From the NCBI GenBank assembly GCA_964016885.1, contig OZ024744.1:70641475-70705474 (forward strand): a DNA stretch of 64,000 nucleotides, given 5' to 3'. The position numbers and the translations under genes are program-made. Below are positions 27,518 to 39,600 of the stretch, piece after piece (the first letter of the stretch is position 1; every line of letters begins with the position of its first letter). The notes beneath the pieces are model-generated. The model was given only the letters and a program-made list of their open reading frames with translations. It had not been told where the DNA came from and searched no databases. The DNA comes from Eledone cirrhosa. Taxonomy: Eukaryota; Mollusca; Cephalopoda; Octopoda; Eledonidae.

Positions 27518-29981
27518 CACACACATCTGTGAAGGTCAGTGGAATGAATACCATACTTAAAAATAAGGAAGGACATCTAGTCGCCAAATACTACTTCAAA
27601 ATGCCTCTTTCTAATGCAAATACATACTTTATAAGTTTGGTATATATAGCTCATCATTGACAAATCACTATGCAACAAAGAGGATGTATTGTTTATGCAG
27701 GACACAATGTCGCCATTTGGTTTAATCCTTTAGCATTTAAACTGGCCGAATCCGTCCAGAATTCTTTCACCTCTTTCTGTTCAAACTGGCTGCTTATACT
27801 GATGTTAAGGTATTGTTTTCAAAATAAATAATATCAAAATTTTGTAGATTCGATATTATGTGAGGTAAAGCATTTACCGTAAAAATACAATAGTATATAT
27901 AGAGTAATGTAAATTCTAAAGGGTTAAACACTGCCAATCTATTAACTAGTTCTATAGAACCATCCATAGTTCTATGGATTAGAAAAAGTTTACTTTACCA
28001 CTGCTTTAACAACTATCCCTGTGCTCAGGAATGGACAGTACTAGAGGAGAGAGCTGATTGTAGTGGGGATGCAGTGATGATGATGATAATTATTTCTAAT
28101 TTAAGCACAAGGCCAGCAATTTTGGAGGGAGGAGAAAGGTGATTAAATCAATCCAGTATTTTACCGGTACCTTATTTTATTGACCCAAGAAGGATGAATG
28201 ACAAAGTTAACCTGGACAGGATTCAAGCTCAGAATATAAATGACACAAAGTATTTTGCCCGGTGCTGCTCAAACAATTCTATTCTGTCAATCCACTGTGC
28301 TGGTGATGATGCTACTAATAATCATTTCTACTTTTGGCACAAAGCCAACAGCAATTTGAAGGGAATAGGGAAAACAATCGATTAAATGGTCCTTAGTTAT
28401 TGGTACTTTATTTTATCAGTTCCATAAGAATGAAAAGTAAAGCTAACCTCAGCAGAATTTGAACTCAGAACATAAAGGGACATAACTATATGCTGCAAAG
28501 CATGTCCGATGCTCTACAGATGCAGCCAATCCACTACCCTGATGATGAAACTAATGTTTTTTGATTTAGGTACAAAGCCAACAATTTTGGGGAAGAGGAA
28601 AGTTGATTAAATTGACCCGAGTGTATTACTGGTACTTTATTTTATCAACTTGTAAGGATGAAAGACAAAGCTAACCTCAGCGACATTTGAACTCAGAATG
28701 TAAAGGGCCGTAAGCATATGCTGCAAAGCATGGTGTCCAATGCTCTACCGATACTGCCAATCCATTGCCCTGATGATATTAATCATGAAAATAGTAAAAA
28801 GTGATGATAAAAGTATTGGGTATGACCAAGCCAACTGCCACACCTTGATATATGGTGGTGCAACACAGACAATAATAGGATGTGATAGATGAAATAAAAG
28901 AGTGGAGTAGATAGAGCAGTAGGTGAGGAAGGAGACAATATGAGAGCAAATAAGTTGCCTTGATTATGTAATGGGGAAAGATTTCCTCTAGTACCACAGT
29001 TCATTATCAAATCTGACATGAGATTCAGCCTCTTGCGGTCATTCTTCACTACATCATCCCATGTTTTTCTTTTTCAAAGGCGCGGCATTTCTTTATACAA
29101 CTGACATTTTACATATATATGGCGTTTATAACAGCACAGCCTTCTCTCTCGTACACTACATCCAATTCCTCTTATTCTCATCATCATCATCAACGTTTAA
29201 CGTCCGTGTTCCACGCTTGCATGGGTTTGGACGGGGGTATTCCCACTTGAGGCAAGAGTGATTGTCTTGCTCGCATAGGACTGTCTGGCAGGTTTTCTAC
29301 AGTTGGATGCCCTTCCTAACACCAACCACATTTACAGTGTGGGTCTGGGAGGTTTTTACCGTATTGCCTACACGGCCACATTACAGCGTGGACTGTCTGG
29401 CGGGTTTTCTACAGCTGGATGCCCTTCCTAACACCAACCACATTTACAGTGTGGGTCTGGGAGGTTTTTACCGTATTGCCTACACGGCCACATTACAGCG
29501 TGGACTGTCTGGCGGGTTTTCTACAGTTGGATGCCCTTCCTAACACCAACCACATTTATAGTGTGGGTCTGGGAGGTTTTTACCGTATTGCCTACACGGC
29601 CACATTACAGCGTGGACTGTGTGTTTTTTTGTCGTGACACCTACACGATCTCATTTGTTTCGGCCTGGATGGCGCGGCACCAACATAACTTTACATAGAA
29701 CGGGGTGGTGTGGATGGGGGGGGGGGGGGTATTTTGTTAGAAATGCCTACTGGCTGTAGTAGGTTTTACTATGTATTTAGGTAAGGCGGGTCTTCTCCGT
29801 CACTGAGTTCCGCCAAAGGTCTCGGTCCAGTGACATTGTCCTGGAGAGGTGTAAGTGTGCGAGGTCGGAGTTTATCAGCTCGTCCCAGGTTTTTCTAGGT
29901 CTGCCTATTCCGTGGCTACCGTCTATCTTTATCGCCCTGCACTTTGTTATACAGCTATCGACTTTCATGCGCATCACGTGT

Positions 29982-30020
<39 letters not shown>

Positions 30021-33000
30021 CACAACTGTCAATCACAAACGTCAGCATTTTCTGCTAATGCTTTTTGTAAGTGCCTCAGTAGTGGCAATCAAACACAAAT
30101 GCGCTCTTGGTTGGCCTTCCTATCTTTGATGGAGGAGACCAACCAGAATGCAACACCTGGAGGGAGAAAAAGGGTTGTGCACCAGCACATTGACATTTTT
30201 CTCCCAGAAGGAGGAAGGCCAAAGTTGACCCCAATGAGATTTGAACTCAGATAAATAAAGGACTAACTAAATACCTCAAATATTGCAAAGTCTAATGTTT
30301 CTGCTAATCCTTCACCCCAAACCCACCACAAGTTTTATGCCCACTCTTAAATGCTGTCATGAGTTGAACAATACTTTTTGAGGAAGTTTTTCTATGCCCA
30401 GGTGCTCTTTCTGACACCAATTAAAACTATTTTTTTCTGTTATTGTTCGCAAAATAAATAACATCAAAATCTTGTAGATTCGATGTTATGTGAGATAATT
30501 ATGTAAGATAAAGTCTTTACCACAAAAATACAATAGTAAATATAGAGTAATGTAAATGTTAAAGGGTTAAGCAGGGCATAAGCAAACATCACCTCTCGCT
30601 TTCAATAGTGTCACACATAATACACACACAACCATATATACATACAATATGCATTTTAAGGCCATCTTCCCTGCTAAAGCTAGAGTTAGCCCTGCAGGCC
30701 CCATAAGAAGCTTCTCTATTTTAGCCCATTGTCTGCATCTCTCATATATATATATATCATCATCATCACCGTTTTACGTCCGTTCTTCCACGCTAGCATG
30801 GGTTAGACGGGTTGTCCTGTTGTGGGCAGTGTCTGGTCGGCTGACCATGCCTTGCTCATACAGGAACTGATCTGGCTTGATTTCTACAGCTGGATGCCCT
30901 TCCTAACACCAACCTCATTTACAGCGAGTGCTGGGTGCTTTTTCGTGGCGCCTACACGTCCACTTTACAGTGTGGGCTGGGTGCTTTTTTTGCCGTGGTA
31001 CCTCCACGACCACCTTGCGGTGGGGGGGGGGGGGGGGGCATATTGTTTATATGCTTCAGCATGTACCCATGGGAGGTCGGGTACCCTGTATTACTGCGTG
31101 ACGCCAGAAGTCACAGTCGTGTGTCATTGACTTTGAGAGGTGTAGTTGGGTAAGGTCGGCTTTTATCACCTCATCCCAAGTCATCTTGGGTCTCCCCACT
31201 CCGCGGTTTCCATCAACTTCTAGTGCTCTGCACCTTTTTATGCAGCTGTCATCCTTCATACGCATCACATGTCCATACCAGCGTAACCGCCTCTCCTGCA
31301 CGCAGCATTTGATTCCTCTTATGCTCAGTCTCTCTCTCAATTCCTTTATGCTTTGTCGTTCACGTATATTACTGTTACACATCCATCGGAGCATGCAGGC
31401 TTCGTTTCTCTCTAATCTACGTAAGTCTTCCACCTTCAGCGCCCAGGTCTCACTACCATGCAACATCGCTGTTCGGATACACGCATCATACAGTCTGCCT
31501 TTCATTCTGAGGGAGAAGCCTTTTGCAGCTAGCAGTGGTAGTAGTTCCCTAAACTTCTTCCATCCCGTTCTTACCCTAGTTATTGTACTTTCTGAGCACC
31601 CACCTCCGTTGCTAATTCGGTCACCTAGGTAGCAGAAGCTGTCTACTGTTTCTACAGGGCCCTCCCAGAGATTGGTGGTACTTGTTTCCTGTGGCTGTTT
31701 GCTTGCTGTTTCAGCACAGCTGCTGCATGTGAATCCTACATTCTTAATTAAGCTTCCTGAGATCCCGCTACATCTCTTGTGTACCCATTGTTTGCATTTG
31801 GGGCAGAGAATGGAGTTCCTACCTACACCTTTCCTACATACTGAGCAAGGCCATTTCCCTGAGGGGATCTGGGTTCTGTTTTCTCGTCTACTTATAAGGA
31901 CCTTAGTCTTTGTCATGTTGACTTTGAGGCCCTTTCTCTCTAGTCCCTGCTTCCAGGTTTGGAATTTATTCTCTAGTTCTACCATAGATTCAGCTATGAG
32001 TGCGAGGTCATCAGCATACAGGAGTTCCCATGGGCATCCGGTCTTAAACTCCTCCATTATTGCCTGCAGGACTATGATGAACAGGAGAGGGCTAAGAACA
32101 GAGCCCTGGTGGACCCCAACCTGTACGCTAAATTCCTCGCTATACTCATTGCCAATCCTAACTTTGCTGACTGCTCCCCTATACATGGCTTGTACCGCTT
32201 TCACAAGCCATTCATCTACTCCTAGTTTTCTAAGAGCCCACCAGATTACTGCACGTGGAACTCTGTCAAAGGCTTTCTCAAGGTCGACAAATGCCAAATA
32301 GAGTGGCTTACTTTTAACTAGGTACTTTTCCTGTAATTGCCTCACAAGGAAGAGGGCATCAGTGGTGCCTTTCCCTGGTACAAACCCAAATTGCATCTCG
32401 TTTATATTCACTCGGTCCCTAATCAGCTGTGCTATAACTCTTTCTGTTACTTTCATGACCTGGTCCATCAACTTTATACCTCTATAGTTTCCTCTATCTA
32501 GTGCATCGCCTTTACCTTTGTAGCAGTTGACAATGATGCTACTGCACCAATCTTTTGGTATGGCCCCCTCTAGTATTACCTGGTTAACGATACGTGTGGT
32601 TATAGTGTGACCTACAGACCCAGATGCCTTCAGCATCTCGGCAGCTATACCCGATGGACCGGTTGCCTTCCCTATCTTCATATCTCTGATTGCCTTACTT
32701 ACTACGCTGCCGCTGACTTGTACTGCTGGTCCCTCTATAGGGTCTACGTGGGGTAGGGTCTCTTCTTCCCATGCATTCTCCTCATTTAGTAATCTATCAT
32801 AATGACTCTTCCATGCATCTTTCTTCTCAGCACTTGTGAGGGCAAGCTCACCTTTATCATTCCGGATACACTTCTCTCCAATGACATCACAACTTTCTCT
32901 GACACACTGCCTCGCAATCTTGAATACCTCCTGTTTCTGGTCCTCACGTTGTAAAACATGCTTGAATTTTCTATCCTCTGCTTCCCTCCTAGCTAAGTAT

Positions 33001-33088
33001 ACTTGTCGCCTAGCTTCCCTCTTGGTCTCTATGTAATGTACCCTGCTCCCCCCGTTCTTCCATTCTTTCCATGCCTGTCTCTTGGCCT

Positions 33089-33133
<45 letters not shown>

Positions 33134-33624
33134 ATCATCATCATCATCATTTAACGTCCATCTTCCACGCTTGCATGGGTTTGGATGGTAGTTTTCCCTA
33201 TTGAGGCAAGATTGGTTGACTTGCGGGTTTTCTACGGCTGGATGCCCTTCTTAACACCAACCACGTTTACAGTGTGGACTGGGAGGTTTTTACCGTATTA
33301 CCTACACGGCCACATTACAGCGCGTATTGTGTTTTTTTTTCGTGACACCTACACGACTTCATTTATTTCGGACTGGATGTTGTGGTACCAACATAACATT
33401 ACATCGAAAGGGGTGGTGTAGATGGGACGGGGGTGTATTTTTGTTAGAGGTGCCTACTGACTGTAGGTTTCACTCTGTACTTAGGCAAGGCGGGTCTTCT
33501 GTAATACTGTATAGCGCCAAAGATCTTGGTCCAGTGACATTGTCTTGGAGAGGTGTAAGTGTGTGAGGTCAGAATTTATCAAGTCGTCCCAGGTTTTTCT
33601 GGGTCTGCCTACTCCGTGGCTACC

Positions 33625-33662
<38 letters not shown>

Positions 33663-36600
33663 GCACACACACAATCACCATTTAAAGTCTAGTTTTGTTG
33701 CTAGCATGGGTTAGACGGGCTTGTTCCATTAGAGGCAAGTTGGGTCGGATGACCATGTCTTACTCATATAGGACTGTTTCTGGCTAGATTTCTATGACTG
33801 GATGTCCTTAACACCAGCCATATTTACAGTGTGTGTTGGGTGCTTTTTGCATATATATATATATATATCATCATCATCTAACGTCCATTTTCCCTGCTAG
33901 CAAGGACTGGCAGGTCTCCATAGACCAAGTCAGTACTGAAGCAGGGCCACTGACATTCCAGACAGACCGAGGAGGTTCACATCTTGCTTATGTATGGTCA
34001 TTATCAAGTGCAGAGGATTTGCCATGTCTTTTGACACAAACTGAGGTATCCTCCCAACCCCTTGTTTGGCGAGCTTTCTTGGATGCCCTACTTAATACCA
34101 ACCCCTTTACAACATGTACTGGGTGCTTTTATTGTGTAGATCACCAGCACTAGGGAAGCTGGCATGTCTTGACACAATTGAAGGATCCTCCTCATCCTTG
34201 TTTGGCACGTTTCCTATGACTGGATGCCCTTATTAACATCAACCTCTTTACAGCGTGCACTGGGTGCTTTTATTGTGTAAATCATCAGTAATAAAGAGGG
34301 TTTTATGTCTTTATCATAACTAAAGGACCCTCCCAACCCTTTCTTTAGATAGCTTTCTATGGCTTGATGCCCTTCTTATCACCAAACACTTTACAACGTA
34401 TACTGGGGTGCGTTTATCATGTCGATCACCAACACTAGATAATAGATTGTTGTATCTTTCAGGTGCATTTTTGTGGCACCACCACTAGAAAGGTTATTGG
34501 TCAGACCCAACTATAGAGCTCTCCCAGCTCTGGGGAGGGGGCAATAGATGAGGGAGATAGGTATTAAGTTATAGATGTTTGCAAGAGATGGGTGGGTGAT
34601 TAGTGTATGGTGTGGATGTGCTCGATGGGGGGGAGGGGGTCATGGTTGGAAAGATAGAAAAGGGGGTAGTGAGGGGCCAAGGGGTGGTAATTGGGGTGAA
34701 CAAAAGGTATAGAGAGTATCTATTAGGGTGCAATGGAGAGGATATATATATATATATATATATGCATACTTGAAAAAAGGAAAAGAATGACTTCACTTGT
34801 CACTTGTAGTTGGTATTCTACAACAATCTAATTTTATAATTTTTCTATTTAGATCTAATAAGTCCTTTAGTAACTTCGGTGGAAAGTTTTGTTTAAAATC
34901 TTGGTTAACTCTCTTGCATTCATCGGTGGCGATTGTCAAACTGATATAAAGTTGCCAAATAAATCATCATCATTTAACGTCCATCTTCCACGCCAGCATG
35001 GGTTAGACGGTTTTGTTCCATTTGATGCGGAAATGGTCGAGAGACCGTCTCTCGCTCATACAGCAGTGTCTCTGACAGGTTTTCTACAGTTGGATGCCCT
35101 TCCTAACACCAACCACATTTGCAGTGTGGACTGGGAGCCTTTTTACCATGTCTCCTACACGACCACTTTACAGTGTGGACTGTTGTAATCGACACAGTGG
35201 ATGGAACGGGAAAGGGAGGATGGGGTATGGTGTGTGGGGTATACATTGGGTTAAGAGGTGCCTACTGACTGTAGGTCTATGATGATGATATATATTATAT
35301 CTATTTTTTTAATTGTTTTTGTCCTAATGATAACGTATTTTTTATATATATATATATTATAAATATATATATGTATATAATATATATACACACACTAGAC
35401 TTTTCTAATCTCTGCCTACTAAATTCACTTAAGGCAATAGTCAGTCAAAAAGTATTATAGAAGATACTTGCACAAGGAACTATGCATTGGTATTGAATCT
35501 GAAACTATGTGGTTGTGAAGAAAACTTAACAACAAAGTTATGTTTGTACATAGACTAGTACTTTATTTTACTGATCCAAGATGGATGAAAGCTAAAGTTG
35601 ACATCGGTAGGATTTCAATCCAGAACATAATGCAACAAATATCAGCAAAGTATTTTGACCTATTTATTTATTTATGTTCCAGCTGAGGGGCTGAATCCAT
35701 GCTGGGGCACAATGATTCTGCTAATTCCCCACCCTATCATTTTCTGCAATGTATTTTTTATCCACAATAAATCTGTCATGAATTTTCAAAGCACTGAAAT
35801 TACAGGAGGGTATAATTTACTGCAATGAGTTCACCAGACAATGTGATTTATAGGTGTACATCTAAATGGCTTGTAATTTTTCAGCTTGTCTGTCTCGAGT
35901 TCAAATTACACAAAAGTCAAATATTGCCGTATTTTAGCCTGTAGGTAGCTGAAATGTTACATAAGAGCACATGATTTCAAAGAGGTCATAAGGCAATATT
36001 TATTTCTTTGAGACTATGAGCAAGACATGGTCATCTGACCTGGCATTGCTCACAACAGGACAACTCGTCTAACCCATGCTAACGTGGAAACATGGACGTT
36101 AAACGGTATTATGTAAATTAATATATTTCGGAAAAAGAATTTTTAGGGGGAGGGGGGGTAGTGTACTGGAAGGACTTTATTATGGAAACAACATTAGAGA
36201 AACTCTTATGTGCTGAGCAAGACTAAGCCTTTCGTATTCAAACTGGCCATATATAGCCAGAACTCTCATCTCTTTCTGTTCAAACTGGCTGCTCATCCAA
36301 CATTAAAGTATTGTTCTCAAAATAATGATATCAAAAATCTCATAGATTAGATATTATGTGAGATAAAGCCTTTACCACAAAAATACAATAGTATATATAG
36401 AGCAATGTGAATGCTAAAGGGTTAAAGGGTCCTCTCTGCCCTTTATTATCTCTATTTGTTTGCCAACCATTTTACAATGTATACTGGGAGCATTAATGAG
36501 CTTCATTTGTGCCCTGCAAAACTAAACGGAATTTTTCTTTACCCCAGACTGTCTTCAATCTGTTGTTTGCCAACTATTTTAGAGTTTACAGGATTCATTT

Positions 36601-39600
36601 AATTGTGTCACTCAAACAAGTGAGGTTGTTATGTCCTTAACATAAAGAACTCACTCCACTCTACATTATCCCCGTTCGATCACCAACCACTGTACGGAGT
36701 GTACTGCAAACGTTTTATCATGGCACTAACATTTGAGATGTTGCCTTGTCCTCTGAAAGACTAATAATCCTCTTTACTATACAACATTACACACAGGCGA
36801 ATATAATATTTAATATACTTTTGATAAATGTTCACACTTCAAACAGCAATAACCAACAAACAAGGCACAAAATGTTTTTTTTAAATTATAGACAAAAAAA
36901 AAAAAAAAAAAAAACCTTACCATCATCAAGGGAGAGAATTCCGTCATATGACAATTCGATCTAAACGTAGCGGTAAAATACTGGTCACCGTTGTTCGCCA
37001 TACTATCACCGATACCTATAGTAGAAGAGAAAAATATATATATATAACTTGTTTATATATATACTGATTGATCCAGGTATCAATCGCATGCCCACCAGGT
37101 ACACGAAAACACTTAATATCTTTGATACTGTGGTGTAAAATATTGGTAGGGCTAGAATTAAGGTAATATTTATTTTAGTGTAAGGGTTTATGAAACATTG
37201 AATACCTGAGGCTCTATCACCACCACTAACATTATTTGAGATAGAGAAAAATACAATCTTGCTCGCTTCTCCTTCTATAAAGTCACAAGTTTTTATAATT
37301 TATTTACAATTAACAAACATTTCATTTTCTCAAATTGAAAATATTTTAGTCATAATCTTAATATAATTTTTCCTAATTAACCAAATTATTTAAAATTACG
37401 AAACACGAAAGAGTCTGAGGTCCGTTTACGCCCTTAACAAAAACAACGGCCATTTTTCTATTTTCTTTCTCTCTATGTACCATGAAATAACGACGAATAA
37501 ATATAAATGTACTTGAAGCCACTTCCAGATATCTTTGCTGCGTGGGAATTATTTTTCTTAATATCCCGCCTAAAAGAATCTAAACAACATCACCAACACC
37601 CAAAACAACATTCAACATATATTTAAAAACCTGGGAAACAGAACTTCACAATCTAAAACAAACATTTTCTAATCAAATAGTTGACAGTCCGGTTCAGTTT
37701 GAGTTTTCCACAAACACTAGTGCGTGCAGTAAAAGCATTCAATAAAATTGAAAGTTTGGGTTTAGTGTTAAGTGTCAGAATGGTCACAGTTGGAAAGCTG
37801 CAGTTGTTAGGGTTCGCTAGGTTTAGGGTTTATGGTTATCTTCTGTTTAACAAAGAATTTACATTTTTATCAAATTTAATCACTGCTTTAATTTTTTAAA
37901 AATTCATAGGTTTATAGGCTTGTGATTAGGTTTTAAGGTTTGTGTTAACAAATGATTTATCACTTTTATTAAACCAAATAAACTGTTTAAATACTTTCGA
38001 ATTTCTAAAATAACATTACAAATTGTTTGCAATTCTTTCAGAGTGAAAATATAAACAGAGCATATGAATAAATTTACAGTAGATAACATAACAAATATGT
38101 TTTAAATATATACATAAATAACATTACAAATGCTTAGATAATAAGATTTAAAGTCGCAAGTCAGAAGATAATGTTAAAACAGACGTAAATATTAATTTTA
38201 ATGGAAACACTCCTAAATCCTCCAAATCTCCACTGAATTATAAATGAGTCATTTAGAAAACACCATGGTGTTTCTCAGAACCTTTTAGCCAGAACCCCCT
38301 CCCCCTCACGATAGAAGTAGCTAAGCGCATTTTGTTTTCTCTCTTGCAAAAACATGGCAATAAACATAAAATGTATGTTCATTTTGAATACATCCCTCTA
38401 AATATTCAGAAGGTGTAGACAACTCATTTAAGGGTCATTTATAAAACTCTATACAATGTTTGTGGGACCGCGATAGTCAAAACAAACAGAAGCTACTTAC
38501 ACATACAGCATTTCTCTTTCTCACTCAAAAAGGAATTCACATTTAAAAGGATTCCTTTCTTCGAAATCCCCCGAATCGTAGTTGATTGTTTTAAGAGTAA
38601 TGTTTCTGGGACCTATATAGTAAGAAAACCTACACAGAAGCTAACTACACCTGTTATTTTCTTCCATAAAACGTGACTAAATATAGACATAAATATGAAT
38701 TAATTAATCGGGAATCTCTTCCAAATCATATCAGAATTGAGGAATTATTTATAACCCCTATAATCGATGTTTTGGACAACGTTCGCTCAATTATACCACC
38801 CAAAAGCAAAATTTGCACTTAATCGCCATTCTCTCCCCGAGAAACAAAAAATGAATTTACCTGAATGATCATAAATTCTCAGAAATCTTAGCAGAATTAT
38901 AAAGGGGACCTATAGAAGCCCCAATATGTTGTGTTACTTCTTGCTCAAAACAAAAATTGCCACCACTCTCCAAGCAAAAAGTGACAAACAATATGAAACC
39001 TCTTCTAAATTCGCAGAAATCCTAGCTGACTCAATAAGGGAACATTAAAAGAGCCTTATATACTGTCGTGGGACCTTTTTCCTAAGTATTTCGCCCACAA
39101 TAAGTTCATACACTTAATGTTCTTCCTAAAGACACAAAGTGCTCTTAATAAGCATATTGAAATTTCTCAAATATATTCTAAGCATATGACATTAATTAAA
39201 ATTCTTTTAATAAACAAAATTATTCTAACTAATTTAAATTACAAAACACACGGAAGTCCCCATACGTTCTTAACAAAAACAGCTATTTACTATTCTTTCT
39301 CCCACACAAAAGAAAGGACACATATATATACACAGTTAAATAAAATTCCTTCTTAAAAGCCTCTAGAAAACGCAGCCAATATTAAGGGATTCTTTCAAAA
39401 CCCATAATCGTTTTTGGACCTGTTTTTGAACAACATCCCGCCCAGAAGAAGCAAATCGCCATTTGTCTCATGCAAATAATACAAAAATATAACTTTACCT
39501 GAATTTCCTGCTTCCAAATCTCCAGAAATCGTAGCAGAATCATCAAGGGGCCCATTACAAGCCCCTAATCGCTCTTCTCGGTCTCTTTCTTCCATATCCC

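Noticed and set aside
28080..28770. CRISPR-like regular repeats
   Set aside because: Units are ~230-base diverged SINEs in a eukaryotic genome; no short identical repeats with unique spacers.
31186..32301. Plus-strand frames opposite the RTE ORF
   Set aside because: Antisense shadows of the RTE coding strand; the same shadow appears opposite the copy at 2291-3232.
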